A DNA stretch of 64,000 nucleotides from NCBI RefSeq assembly GCF_002979455.1, contig NZ_PCOU01000001.1:372001-436000 (forward strand), in the 5' to 3' direction. Position numbers and translations under genes: made by a program. Positions 1 through 8,146 of the stretch are shown here, in pieces. Source of the DNA: Chryseobacterium sp. MYb7. Lineage in GTDB: Bacteria > Bacteroidota > Bacteroidia > Flavobacteriales > Weeksellaceae. Below the pieces are notes generated by a model that did not search any database, was not told the origin of the DNA, and saw only the letters and a program-made list of their open reading frames with translations. Numbering within the stretch: the stretch's first letter is position 1; the number at the start of each line of letters is the position of its first letter.

Positions 1-350
1 ACGTTATTCGGGAAATAATTGGATATACTTCCGGCTCTTACAAATCCTAAAACCAATTGTATAAGTCCTGCAATGATCCCCGCACAAAGGAAAAGCTCAA
101 ATGCGCCAAGATCTGTTATGGCTGTTAAAACGATAGCCGTTAAACCTGCTGCGGGCCCGGAAACTGAAATATTTGAATTACTGATTGTTCCTACTACCAG
201 GCCGCCTACAATGCCGGAAATAATACCGGACAATGGGGGAGCACCTGATGCTAAAGCAATTCCTAAACACAACGGAAGTGCTACTAAAAATACCACGAGT
301 CCTGAAGGAAAATTCTCCTTGATTCCTCCTATTAATGATGTCTTTTTCAT
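1..350 (-). CDS. SulP family inorganic anion transporter, N-terminal part (runs off the left edge)
   Basis: The minus strand is open from an ATG at 348-350 to the left edge, giving the first 116 residues. They show a SulP-type N-terminus: a short cytoplasmic start ([18 protein letters not shown]), a helix containing [15 protein letters not shown], and the repeat-like [18 protein letters not shown] followed by [12 protein letters not shown], which is the conserved SulP substrate-site region. SulP proteins are inner-membrane anion/H+ or Na+ symporters for sulfate or bicarbonate. The gene lies downstream of a beta-carbonic anhydrase on the same strand, which favours bicarbonate over sulfate; this is inference from context. 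The C-terminal half and any STAS domain are outside the window. Confidence 0.9.
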   Translation of the reverse strand, partial: MKKTSLIGGIKENFPSGLVVFLVALPLCLGIALASGAPPLSGIISGIVGGLVVGTISNSNISVSGPAAGLTAIVLTAITDLGAFELFLCAGIIAGLIQLVLGFVRAGSISNYFPNN

Positions 351-496
351 AATGTGAAGCTGTAAGATATAACCGGCTTATTTGTTTTTAAATAAGTCAA
401 TTACAAGAAGTTGAAAAAAAATTAATTTTAAATACGTGGATATCCGATATCAAAAAATGATATGGAAATGGTATCAAAAAAATCTAACTATAGGAG

Positions 497-796
497 TTAC
501 GCTTCCGGAGGGGGAGAAAATATAGTAAGTAAAGGTGAAAGATGAAAAGAATCATCGATCAGTACAAAAGACACGCCCTGAACATCAGGTTCAGAAAATT
601 TCAGATAATCGAATACATCTAAAGGTTTCGGAATAGTCTTTTCGTAAACAATAAATGAGGATGGGTGAGAATGAGGTTCTTCTTCATTGATTATAATATT
701 CGTTCTTGCAATATCCCAGCCCGCAACCGCAGCAATGCTCGGCAGCGCTGTAAAATTCAGAAAAAACGTTAATACAATAATACTCCAGAATTTCAT
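497..796 (-). CDS. small exported protein of unknown function (99 aa)
   Basis: This 99-residue protein starts with a hydrophobic signal peptide (MKFWSIIVLTFFLNFTALPSIAA, roughly residues 1-22, with a possible AlaXAla cleavage). The mature part is about 75 residues, has no cysteines and contains a His-containing patch (EEEPHSHPSS) that might bind metal. I do not recognise a named family. It starts 21 bases after the carbonic anhydrase stop, so it is almost certainly co-transcribed with it, and it precedes the SulP gene by about 146 bases. The conserved position between carbonic anhydrase and transporter suggests a periplasmic accessory role, which is only inferred. Confidence 0.65.
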   Translation of the reverse strand: MKFWSIIVLTFFLNFTALPSIAAVAGWDIARTNIIINEEEPHSHPSSFIVYEKTIPKPLDVFDYLKFSEPDVQGVSFVLIDDSFHLSPLLTIFSPPPEA

Positions 797-817
797 TTTA
801 CATTCTTTTTAGAAAAA

Positions 818-1486
818 CTATTTGGTCTTTCTGCTCATTACCCAATCAGAACCTGTAAGATTATAGATCTTTTGAATGTCTTTTAAGGTTTTCTCAAAAT
901 CAATCTCCAGATCAATGATTTTACCTGTTCTAAGGTCAAATACCCAGCCGTGTACAATAGGTTGCTCCTCCAGGATATATCTCTCCTGTACACAGGCCAT
1001 TTTAATTACGTTGATGCACTGCTCCTGAACATTAAGCTCTACAAGTCTGTCATAACGCTTGCTTTCGTCCTCAATAGAATCCAGTTCTGCCTGATGCAGT
1101 CTGTAAACATCACGAATGTTTCTCAGCCAGGGATTCAATAATCCTAAATCCTGAGGAGTCATCGCTGCTTTTACACCGCCGCAGTTGTAGTGTCCGCAAA
1201 CAATAATGTGTTTTACTTTCAGATGTTCTACAGCATATTGAATAACGGCTGTGGAACTCATATCTAAAGTATTGACAACATTAGCAATGTTTCTGTGAAC
1301 AAATACTTCCCCTGGTTTTGCTCCCATCAGTTCTTCTGCTGTAGCTCTGCTATCTGAACATCCTATGTAAAGGAATTCAGGATGCTGAGTTTTTGCAAGT
1401 TCCTGAAAGAAATTGGGGTCTTCAGCTACTTTGGATTCTACCCATTTTTTGTTGTTTTCGAAAATAACCTCGTACGATTGTGACAT
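818..1486 (-). CDS. beta-class carbonic anhydrase
   Basis: The 222-residue protein interconverts CO2 and bicarbonate in the cytoplasm. Zinc ligands of the beta class are visible: Cys43 and the Asp45/Arg47 dyad in CSDSRA, then His99 and Cys102 in CGHYNCGG. The conserved segment HRNIANVV lies between them. Length is typical for bacterial beta enzymes. The gene is first in a minus-strand unit with a small exported protein and a SulP transporter, an arrangement that suggests bicarbonate supply or pH homeostasis. A promoter-like TATTTTTG lies about 80 bases upstream of the ATG. Confidence 0.95.
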   Translation of the reverse strand: MSQSYEVIFENNKKWVESKVAEDPNFFQELAKTQHPEFLYIGCSDSRATAEELMGAKPGEVFVHRNIANVVNTLDMSSTAVIQYAVEHLKVKHIIVCGHYNCGGVKAAMTPQDLGLLNPWLRNIRDVYRLHQAELDSIEDESKRYDRLVELNVQEQCINVIKMACVQERYILEEQPIVHGWVFDLRTGKIIDLEIDFEKTLKDIQKIYNLTGSDWVMSRKTK

Positions 1487-1868
1487 AATTTTAAAATTTT
1501 AAAAGTTTATAATTATTTATTTCGTTTAAATTATTTTCAAAATCAATAGACTAAATCAATAATTGTGCAAAAATATACTTTTTGTTAAAAAATCAATCAC
1601 TTTTAACAAAGTTTAATATTAAAATATGCTTAAAATCATATCTAACATTCCGATATGCTTTGCATTACAGTTAGTGGGTTATCTATGGTAATCCAAACGT
1701 TTAAAAAACATGATAAAATTACGAAGTATAAATTAAAATTTGATATTTACGAATTAAAATATTCTTAATTATTGATCTCTTCATTAATTTTTTGAGGTAT
1801 GGCGGTAAAAATCATCATAATATGTCAAAAAAATGAATAATTTAAAGGTCAATTAAAGTATTCATAGA
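1487..1868. other. AT-rich divergent intergenic region (382 bp)
   Basis: The space between the carbonic anhydrase unit (minus) and the AraC-type regulator (plus) has no coding frame of interest. Apart from the candidate minus-strand promoter at 1568-1598, I see no strong hairpin or plus-strand TAnnTTTG element. ATGCTTTG near 1654 is the nearest to one. Confidence 0.5.
1568..1598 (-). promoter_or_regulatory. candidate promoter for the carbonic anhydrase unit
   Basis: Reading the minus strand, TATTTTTG at 1575-1568 fits the Bacteroidota -7 consensus TAnnTTTG, and ATTG at 1598-1595 sits 19 bases upstream as an imperfect -33 (consensus TTTG). Transcription would start near 1561, leaving a leader of about 75 bases. 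The match is by eye only. Confidence 0.4.
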
Positions 1869-2315
1869 ATGTCTGATTTTGGGCTGCAATCTTTACCATC
1901 CCTATTTTATCTGGCAGGCATTTTTATTGCCTGTTTCTCTTCCTTTTTGATCTTAGGAAAGCGCAAAAAAATAATGGCAGATTATATATTAGCTGCATGG
2001 TTCCTGATTATAGGAATACATCTTATCTTATTTATTCTGTTTTTTTCCGGCAGTTATTTGAAGTTTCCCTATCTTCTGGGATATGAAATTATCTTTCCTT
2101 TTATTCACGGGCCCATGCTGTATTTGTATGTTCTGTGTGTTACAGGAAGACATCCGGGTGTGAAGATATGGTTGTTGAACGGTATTCCTGTTCTGATGAT
2201 TGGCCTGCTTTTATCTCAGCTTTTGCTCTTATCTCCATGGGATAGACTGGCTGCTTATCAGAGCGGAAATAATGGATATAAGCTATTAAGTAAGGTGATC
2301 AAATATATCTTATGA
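1869..2315 (+). CDS. N-terminal membrane half of a split AraC-type regulator
   Basis: The 148 residues hold four to five hydrophobic helices (for example LPSLFYLAGIFIACFSSF and the segment around FIHGPMLYLYVLCV) typical of the membrane sensor half of flavobacterial AraC-type regulators of about 370 residues. The frame ends at TGA 2313-2315 in the middle of a helix (KVIKYIL-stop). The missing rest, including the DNA-binding domain, continues in the -1 frame from ATG 2312. The two halves joined would give a normal full-length protein. Either one base was lost (mutation or sequence error) or the halves are made by termination-reinitiation at the ATGA overlap. Confidence 0.6.
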   Translation: MSDFGLQSLPSLFYLAGIFIACFSSFLILGKRKKIMADYILAAWFLIIGIHLILFILFFSGSYLKFPYLLGYEIIFPFIHGPMLYLYVLCVTGRHPGVKIWLLNGIPVLMIGLLLSQLLLLSPWDRLAAYQSGNNGYKLLSKVIKYIL

Positions 2316-2998
2316 TTTTATCAGGAATAATATATGTTTCTTTAAGTCTTTTTGCTGTAAGAAAATATACGGAAGGCATTTCCAGTCAGTATTCCAATAC
2401 TGAAAAAATGAATCTTAACTGGCTGTATTATCTTATTGCAGGGATCGCTTTGATATGGATTGCGGTGATTATTAAAAATGACATTCTTATTTTTTCAATG
2501 GTAGTTCTGTTTATTGTAGTAGCCGCTTACTTTGGAATCAGCCGTGTGGGAATTTTGAATATCCCTGCTCTTCCTGATAGGGAAGAGCCAAAAGAGCTTG
2601 ATAATGAGGTTGTAAAATATCAGAAAAATTCTCCAGGAGATGAAGCTATACAATCTATTTATAGAAAACTTGTGTATAAAATGACACAGGAAAAGTTGTA
2701 CAAAGACCCGGAACTTAATCTGAATACTATTGCACGGCTACTAGATGTTCATCCTAATACATTATCTCAGGTGATTAATTCTGTGGAGCATAAAAACTTT
2801 TATGACTATATCAACAGGCAGCGTATTGAAGAGTTTAAGCGTACCGTTGTCCTTCCGGAAAATCAAAAATACACGATTCTTTCATTGGCATTTGAATGTG
2901 GGTTTAATTCCAAGACTTCTTTTAACAGAAACTTTAAAAAGTACATGAATTGCTCACCGTCTGAATTTTTAAAGAATCAAAGCATTCATATGGAATAA
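2312..2998 (+). CDS. C-terminal half of the split AraC-type regulator (helix-turn-helix domain)
   Basis: This 228-residue frame starts with the remainder of the membrane region (MILSGIIYVSLSLFAVRKY, then two more helices to about residue 88) and ends with an AraC/XylS DNA-binding domain at about residues 130-225. The first helix-turn-helix is LNTIARLLDVHPNTLSQVIN and the second contains ILSLAFECGFNSKTSFNRNFKK followed by the family hallmark SPSEFL-like CSPSEFLKN. It overlaps the upstream half by four bases (ATGA). The hydrophobic stretch continues directly from the upstream frame, so the two belong to one ancestral gene. The target genes are unknown; the neighbouring DUF2306 gene is a candidate. 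Confidence 0.7.
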   Translation: MILSGIIYVSLSLFAVRKYTEGISSQYSNTEKMNLNWLYYLIAGIALIWIAVIIKNDILIFSMVVLFIVVAAYFGISRVGILNIPALPDREEPKELDNEVVKYQKNSPGDEAIQSIYRKLVYKMTQEKLYKDPELNLNTIARLLDVHPNTLSQVINSVEHKNFYDYINRQRIEEFKRTVVLPENQKYTILSLAFECGFNSKTSFNRNFKKYMNCSPSEFLKNQSIHME

Positions 2999-3131
2999 CT
3001 TATATTAAACTATTGACGGTTTTGTCTCAAACTGTTTATTATTAATGTTTTATAAATAGGTTCCACCTTTCATTTTGGAACAGATGGAGCTTTTGTAATG
3101 CTCATTTTTGCAGAAAATTAAATGAACAACT

Positions 3132-3737
3132 ATGAAAAAGTTACTCTTTGTAATCATGTGTGTTTTGGCATTACTTATCGGATTGTATCCTTTGATCTAT
3201 GCTTTTGTAGAGCATCAATATACCTTTCTAGGTTCTAAATCTTTAGAAGTACTTCATAATGTAATCTGGAAATCAGCCTTTTTTTCTCACATAGTATTCG
3301 GAGGGTTGGCTCTTTTTATAGGGTGGAGCCAGTTTAGTACTTCATTCCGAGATAAAAATATAAGACTGCACCGGATTATCGGGAGTTTTTACGTAATTGC
3401 TGTGATGATAGGTTCTGTTTCGGGTATTTATATGGGCTTTTATGCGAATGGTGGACTCATTTCAGCAACGGGGTTTATCTGTTTGGGATGCATCTGGCTG
3501 ATAACGACCCTCGCGGCAGTTGTACAGATAAAGCAAAGAAATATCCTCAAACATCAGCAGTTTATGACCTTTAGCTATGCTTGTACCTTTGCAGCAGTGA
3601 CGCTGCGGTTATGGTATCCTTTACTGAAAATGGCTACAGGCGATGCTGAAGGCTCTTATATTGCTGTCGCATGGCTATGCTGGGTTCCTAATCTTTTTGC
3701 AGCCTATTTCATCAGTAGAAAAACAGCTGTAATATAG
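3132..3737 (+). CDS. DUF2306 family membrane protein
   Basis: The 201-residue integral membrane protein has about six hydrophobic segments, beginning with KLLFVIMCVLALLIGLYPLIY. A His in SHIVFGGLALFIGWSQF, an RLHRIIGSFYV segment and a KHQQFM motif match the DUF2306 pattern, in which conserved histidines might coordinate heme or metal. Function is not established. It follows the split AraC-type regulator by about 130 bases on the same strand, so it could be its target. It is convergent with the EptA-like gene, with only 11 bases between the two stops. Confidence 0.7.
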   Translation: MKKLLFVIMCVLALLIGLYPLIYAFVEHQYTFLGSKSLEVLHNVIWKSAFFSHIVFGGLALFIGWSQFSTSFRDKNIRLHRIIGSFYVIAVMIGSVSGIYMGFYANGGLISATGFICLGCIWLITTLAAVVQIKQRNILKHQQFMTFSYACTFAAVTLRLWYPLLKMATGDAEGSYIAVAWLCWVPNLFAAYFISRKTAVI

Positions 3738-3748
3738 GAAAGTATATA

Positions 3749-5242
3749 TTATTCCGGCAGCTTATCATATTCCATGCTCTTCATCTCCAAGTTCAAGTAC
3801 TTATTGCCTTCATTTTTATAATGCTGAGGTGCTTCCAGACCCATATATTTCATAATAAGCGGATAGATATAAGTGGTTTGGGTTTGCTTGGATTCCCGTC
3901 CGGTGATTCTGTAGTTTGCAGGTACCTTATCCCCATACCAAACGAAAAATGGTACCTGTGTAGATTCTTTAGAGTCTACATGAAGCAGTTTATCGCCTTG
4001 TATTTTAAGTCCATGATCGGATGCATAGATTACCACAGAGTTTGTGTTTTTCAATGTGCTGAAAATATTTTTGAAGACAGAATCGGTATATTTTATAGAG
4101 CTGTCATAGCAGTCCATTCCTTCAGAATTCCAGTTAGGAGGGATTCTGTTGCAAGGATTAGGGTGGCTTCCCATGATGTGGAGAACAATAAATTTATTTT
4201 CTTTCTTCTGAATAACATTTTTCAGTTCCGGAACAATAACTTCATCAAAACCGTTGATCCATTTTTTGTTTTTAGACATGGAAGCGATAGCGGTTATTCC
4301 TTTGGCACTTGCCTGTGTGCTGAGCCAGAAAGAATTATATCCGCTTTGGTTGGCGAGATTGATGATATTATAAGATAGTTTCTCATAATGATATCTGAAT
4401 TCATCAGGATGAATGCTTGAAAGAATCAAAGGGACACTCAGATTGGTAATGCCTGCAGGAGAAACAGCATTGTCAAAAATCATCATATTTCCTGCCTGCT
4501 CGTCTGTATAAGGAGTTGTTCTTTTATTATAACCATACAAAGACATATTTTGTTTTCTTTCGGATTCTCCTATGATCAGAATCACATTCTCTATGCCTGG
4601 CTGTATTTTTTTGATGTTGAAAACCGGGATATTCTTTTTAATTGCATTAATGTCTCTCTGGATATTTAATGCTGTATTGAAATCGGATAGATGGTAATAT
4701 ACATTCTTGATCATCTTTCCTCCGCCTTTATTGCTTATATAGGTGTGTTTTAAGTGATACCCAAATGGAAGAATAAGCCATAATAAAGCAATAATGATAA
4801 ATTTAGCATCAAATTTTACTACATCTTTTTTAAGATAATTTACAGAGTACAGTAACATCCCCAGAAAAATGAAAAACAAAATACCTGGAAGAATAAACAT
4901 ATAAGACATGCTCATGGCCTCATCAGGATTAGATTCAAGAATACTGATGGCCATTCCTACGTTAAATCCGGAATGATAAATAAGATAGCAGGATGCTGAT
5001 ATCAGAAAATTCAGACTTAATAATAAGCATAAGATAATAGCTATGACCGAAGTATATTTATTCTTAAAAAGGAGTGCATTAAATACAAGGAATGAACAAA
5101 ACATAGTTCCATACTCAAAAAAATTCCGGATACTGTCTAATTTTTCAGCCCCAAAAAGATTATCAAAGATATAAGGGAAAGAAAGAAGAAAACCTGTAAG
5201 ATACAGTATGATGAGAAGAATGATAATTATTTTTTTGAGCAT
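3749..5242 (-). CDS. phosphoethanolamine transferase, EptA-like (sulfatase fold)
   Basis: From the chosen ATG at 5240-5242 the protein has 497 residues. It has five N-terminal membrane helices (to about residue 165) and a periplasmic alkaline-phosphatase-like domain. Visible metal/catalytic positions are Glu226 in IIGESERKQNMSLYGY, the probable nucleophile Thr266 in GITNLSVPLIL, and the ASDHGLKI motif near the C-terminus. Such enzymes move phosphoethanolamine from phosphatidylethanolamine to lipid A, which in many Gram-negatives lowers polymyxin binding. A longer frame begins at 5371, but its extra 43 residues are polar and would precede the first membrane helix unusually. The gene lies next to the polysaccharide locus; acceptor specificity cannot be read from sequence. 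Confidence 0.85.
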   Translation of the reverse strand: MLKKIIIILLIILYLTGFLLSFPYIFDNLFGAEKLDSIRNFFEYGTMFCSFLVFNALLFKNKYTSVIAIILCLLLSLNFLISASCYLIYHSGFNVGMAISILESNPDEAMSMSYMFILPGILFFIFLGMLLYSVNYLKKDVVKFDAKFIIIALLWLILPFGYHLKHTYISNKGGGKMIKNVYYHLSDFNTALNIQRDINAIKKNIPVFNIKKIQPGIENVILIIGESERKQNMSLYGYNKRTTPYTDEQAGNMMIFDNAVSPAGITNLSVPLILSSIHPDEFRYHYEKLSYNIINLANQSGYNSFWLSTQASAKGITAIASMSKNKKWINGFDEVIVPELKNVIQKKENKFIVLHIMGSHPNPCNRIPPNWNSEGMDCYDSSIKYTDSVFKNIFSTLKNTNSVVIYASDHGLKIQGDKLLHVDSKESTQVPFFVWYGDKVPANYRITGRESKQTQTTYIYPLIMKYMGLEAPQHYKNEGNKYLNLEMKSMEYDKLPE

Positions 5243-5633
5243 ATTTGTATTTATTTGTGGGCGGTTAAGATCAATTTTAAAAATAGTCTTTCTTTTTTTG
5301 GCAATCTGCTGAACATCAAATCTGTGTTGCAGGAAAAGAATTAATATCAGATAATAATTCTTAGAGATCAAAGATGTTGTATCAACTCAAAAAGAAACTT
5401 TTGAAAGATAAATCGTTACAATTTCATGGCAGAAAACTGCATCTTTCCGTTTAGATTTTGGCTATGACAGAAAGTGTAACTATAGATTTGATAAAGCAGG
5501 TGTAGAATGGGAATAATAAGAAAGTGTGTTTTTCATCAATAATTATTTTTTAAAATTAATAATAAGCCCGGGTTGTGTTTTTAAGATTAAGCGATTTTTT
5601 TCAGAACAAGTTACATTGAAGGATTGAGACTAT

Positions 5634-5669
5634 CTTTAATGTAAAAATATGAAATTTTTTACATTAAAG
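5634..5669. terminator. 14-bp hairpin downstream of the polysaccharide operon
   Basis: CTTTAATGTAAAAA at 5634-5647 is the exact inverse complement of 5656-5669, with an 8-base loop. It lies about 105 bases beyond the stop of the last minus-strand polysaccharide gene (5774) and could end that transcript. The arms carry A and T runs, but the stem is GC-poor, so terminator activity is uncertain. Confidence 0.4.
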
Positions 5670-5672
5670 GAA

Positions 5673-5712
5673 GATTGTGTTATTATTTCACAATCAAACA
5701 ATGCATTGTTTG
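5673..5712. repeat. two further inverted repeats: a 7-bp hairpin and an 18-bp perfect palindrome
   Basis: GATTGTG (5673-5679) pairs with CACAATC (5689-5695). Immediately after it, CAAACAATGCATTGTTTG (5695-5712) is a perfect 18-base palindrome with no spacer. The palindrome abuts the minus-strand promoter-like element at 5713-5720, so it would lie at or just after the transcription start and could be an operator. No function is known. Confidence 0.5.
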
Positions 5713-5744
5713 CAAATGTACACGAAATAACGGATACATGCAAG
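5713..5744 (-). promoter_or_regulatory. candidate minus-strand promoter facing the EptA-like gene
   Basis: On the minus strand TACATTTG (5720-5713) fits TAnnTTTG, and CTTG (5744-5741) lies 20 bases upstream in -33 position. The transcript would start near 5706, inside the palindrome, and read toward the EptA-like gene 460 bases away. Confidence 0.35.
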
Positions 5745-5773
5745 TAGAATTTTTACTATAAGTGCTGGATTTA

Positions 5774-6328
5774 CTACACTTTACGGTTGATATAGTCCAT
5801 TGTAGCATTGTCTGTAGGGATGATTTTTGCGGGATTTCCTATGACAACAGAATTGTTGGGAACATCAAAGTTGACATAAGAATTAGGGACAATCAATACA
5901 TTATTCCCAATCGTTATAGCACCTACAATGACAGCGTTCGTACCTATCCATACTTCGTTGCCAATAATGGGAGATCCTTCATTTTTCCCACGGTTCTGCT
6001 GGCCGATCGTAACTCCTTGTGCAATATTGCAGTTTTTTCCAATAACTGTTTTAGGGTTGATAACAAGACTTCCCCAATGTCCAAGATAAAATCCTTCCCC
6101 AATCTGGGTTTCAGGATAAATCTGGAATCCGTATTTGATTTGATAATGCCTCAATACAATTCTCCAGAAAGTGTTCAGAACAGATGTTTTCTGGTATTTC
6201 TGAGCCATTCTTAAAATATAGACAAAATGAAGATTAGGATTAATGCATTTCTTCCAGATTTGAAATGTTGAAAGCCATTTTCCGCTTTCCCTGTAAAAGT
6301 CTTTTTGAATGATAGAATAATTAGCCAT
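5774..6328 (-). CDS. serine-acetyltransferase-like hexapeptide acyltransferase
   Basis: From ATG 6326-6328 the protein has 184 residues; a TTG two codons upstream is less likely. The N-terminal half is helical, and the second half is a left-handed beta-helix of hexapeptide repeats (GEGFYLGHWGSLVINP, then IGKNCNIAQGVTIGQ, ending VVIGNPAKII). The HWGSLVIN segment corresponds to the catalytic-His region of CysE-like O-acetyltransferases. Its place at the 3' end of the polysaccharide operon, 11 bases after a glycosyltransferase, suggests it acetylates a sugar rather than serine. That is inferred; the acceptor is unknown. Confidence 0.75.
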   Translation of the reverse strand: MANYSIIQKDFYRESGKWLSTFQIWKKCINPNLHFVYILRMAQKYQKTSVLNTFWRIVLRHYQIKYGFQIYPETQIGEGFYLGHWGSLVINPKTVIGKNCNIAQGVTIGQQNRGKNEGSPIIGNEVWIGTNAVIVGAITIGNNVLIVPNSYVNFDVPNNSVVIGNPAKIIPTDNATMDYINRKV

Positions 6329-6339
6329 TGTCAATGTTT

Positions 6340-7488
6340 TTATACTTCATCAATTATTTTCTGAAGATGCTCCACAGATTTTTCCAATACAAATGGTAGT
6401 TCTGTTTGTGAGATCTGTTTTTTGTATTTTTCAGTGATATTTTTATCAGTAAGAAACTTTTTCATTCCTTCATATATTCCTTCTTCGGAGTTTTCTGTGA
6501 TATTTCCCAGTTTTCCGTCTTGTAGAAGATCTCTGATTCCGGAAATATCCGTTGCCGAAATAGGCTTATCCAGAATAAGTGCTTCAGCGATAATGGTGGG
6601 AAACCCTTCATGCCTTGAAGACATGATATAGAAATCCGCCTTTTTCATATAAGGATAAGGATTGCTGCTGAATCCAAGCATTTTTGCAGTATCCTGAAGC
6701 CCCAGTGTGTTGAGCTGGTTTTGAATGGTATCAAAGTCATACCCGTCACCAATGATCAGAAGCTGATGTTTCAATCCTTCATCAAGAAGCCTTTTATGAA
6801 CATTTAGTAATCTGTCATAGCCTTTCTGTGGATATACAGTTCCCACAGTGACGAAAGTAGGAAGATCACTGTTGAAAGGATAATCATTAATTTGAATATC
6901 AGCCTTATTTAATGTGTCATTCCTGTCTATTGGATTGAAAATTTTTATGACTGACGCTTTCTCCGCTTCATTTTTTGCGAGTTTGTACATTCCTTCCTGT
7001 AGTTTATTAGAGATCACAAGAATTTTATCGAATTTAAAAAACTGCCTGATAACTTCCGGAGTGTATTCCTTCAAATTGAAAATATCATTCTGCACCCAGA
7101 TAATTTTTTTTGAATCTTTTTGTGGGCTTGATAGTATTTCCTGATGCATTGCATGGATTGCTGCAATCTCTACATCATATTTTTTATTCTTTAAAACAAA
7201 CTTATAAAGCAGGGAAGGGAACCAAAGAAACATTTTCTGATAAAGAACCCTATAGGCTTTTACAGGGATATCCTGCGGCCTGTTGGTCGTTATCATTTCC
7301 CCCTTGGTCAGGTAGTATAAAGTTACCCATGACGGAACCTCTTTAATGTATAGCCCTGAATAAAGATTCACCAGAAGGTCAACTTCATATTTGTCAGGAG
7401 GAAGGTTTTTCAAAAAGTTGATTAATACCTTCTCTGCACCACCATGACGTAATGAACCTATACGAATGAGGAGTTTTTTCTTTTTCAA
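6340..7488 (-). CDS. glycosyltransferase family 4 protein
   Basis: The 382-residue protein is a GT-B fold retaining transferase. The N-terminal Rossmann half opens with a basic patch and the GSLRHGGAEKVLINFL motif. The C-terminal half has VTVGTVYPQKGYDRLL and the GT4 EX7E signature in SRHEGFPTIIAEAL (about residues 295-310). The start appears to be TTG at 7486-7488, because no ATG lies in the first dozen codons and the frame is homologous from that point. It resembles the other GT4 at 10142-11296 in the GG-EKVL opening. It would act at the cytoplasmic face on a lipid-linked oligosaccharide; donor and acceptor are unknown. Confidence 0.85.
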   Translation of the reverse strand: MKKKKLLIRIGSLRHGGAEKVLINFLKNLPPDKYEVDLLVNLYSGLYIKEVPSWVTLYYLTKGEMITTNRPQDIPVKAYRVLYQKMFLWFPSLLYKFVLKNKKYDVEIAAIHAMHQEILSSPQKDSKKIIWVQNDIFNLKEYTPEVIRQFFKFDKILVISNKLQEGMYKLAKNEAEKASVIKIFNPIDRNDTLNKADIQINDYPFNSDLPTFVTVGTVYPQKGYDRLLNVHKRLLDEGLKHQLLIIGDGYDFDTIQNQLNTLGLQDTAKMLGFSSNPYPYMKKADFYIMSSRHEGFPTIIAEALILDKPISATDISGIRDLLQDGKLGNITENSEEGIYEGMKKFLTDKNITEKYKKQISQTELPFVLEKSVEHLQKIIDEV

Positions 7489-7523
7489 TTTGTTTTTTCT
7501 TTTATGATTTTACAAGACTAAAT

Positions 7524-8093
7524 TTATTTAATTTTTCTTGCTTTTTTATACTTGTGAGGAAGATTTTCTTTGATATAGGCATCCAGTTTTTTTCTGTCTT
7601 TCTCCAGTTCGCGGGGATATTCCGGATTATTTTTTAAAACGATATCTCCATAATCTTCAATGGTACACAGAAATTGTGCCGGGTTTCCAATGAAGACCGT
7701 ATTGTCTGGCATAGACTGTGACAACACAGAATTCGCTCCTAAAATACAGTTGTTTCCAATTTGTACATCCTGCATGATAACTGCATTGAGACCTATTGTA
7801 CAGTTGTTCCCTATTTTTATTCTTCCAAGAATCCTGGCATCTTCATATCCGGGAAGTTTTCTAAGCAGGGTAGTGGTACCACCATGATTTACAAACCTTA
7901 CATCTCCTGCAATATTTACATTGTCTCCTATTTCAATCAGGTAGGGTTCTGTCCCGAAATACACTTTATCAGGCATATTAAAGTTTTTACCCACTTTCAT
8001 TCCTCTATATTTTGCCACTTCAAGACTGCCTCTATTCAAAAAATTATGATACAGAGAGTCTATTTTTAATAAGATTCGGAATATAAAAATCAT
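7524..8093 (-). CDS. hexapeptide-repeat acyltransferase (trimeric LpxA-like fold)
   Basis: From ATG 8091-8093 the protein has 189 residues (a GTG lies just upstream). Hexapeptide repeats run from about residue 55 to 150 (IEIGDNVNIAGDV, RIKIGNNCTIGLNAVIMQD, VQIGNNCILGANSVL), ending in VFIGNPAQF. The N-terminus contains a hydrophobic/basic helix, and the last 40 residues are highly charged. It is a probable sugar O- or N-acyltransferase of the polysaccharide locus. It is divergently oriented to the KASIII-ACP-SDR module, starting 53 bases away, so it could use acyl groups from that module. The pairing is suggestive only. Confidence 0.75.
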   Translation of the reverse strand: MIFIFRILLKIDSLYHNFLNRGSLEVAKYRGMKVGKNFNMPDKVYFGTEPYLIEIGDNVNIAGDVRFVNHGGTTTLLRKLPGYEDARILGRIKIGNNCTIGLNAVIMQDVQIGNNCILGANSVLSQSMPDNTVFIGNPAQFLCTIEDYGDIVLKNNPEYPRELEKDRKKLDAYIKENLPHKYKKARKIK

Positions 8094-8116
8094 CACAGGT
8101 GTAAATTTGTTTTCGT

Positions 8117-8124
8117 TACTTTTG
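8117..8124 (+). promoter_or_regulatory. -7 element for the KASIII-ACP-SDR module
   Basis: TACTTTTG fits TAnnTTTG and ends 22 bases before the KASIII ATG. No good TTTG lies at the expected 19-21 base spacing upstream. It gives this inserted plus-strand module its own promoter. Confidence 0.4.
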
Positions 8125-8146
8125 CAAAGAAAAAGAATTTATTTAT

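Larger units (their letters stand above)
5243..5773. other. 531-bp intergenic region between the EptA-like gene and the polysaccharide locus
   Basis: There is no convincing gene here. The right part (5634-5712) contains three inverted repeats in a row, and a minus-strand promoter-like pair lies at 5713-5744, both described separately. The left part (5372-5600) is plain AT-rich sequence with one CCCGGG block near 5570 and a small GCAG-AAAA-CTGC hairpin near 5430. A minus-strand transcript from the promoter would have a leader of about 460 bases before the EptA-like gene, long enough to hide a small RNA, but I see no recognisable family. Confidence 0.5.

Noticed and set aside
19..357. Open frame of 112 codons on the plus strand at the left edge
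   Set aside because: It is the antisense of the SulP gene, whose minus-strand translation shows clear family motifs; the plus frame has no recognisable protein features.
3821..4378. 185-codon plus-strand frame
   Set aside because: It lies antisense to the EptA-like gene and reads as an odd Cys/Phe/Arg-rich protein without domains.
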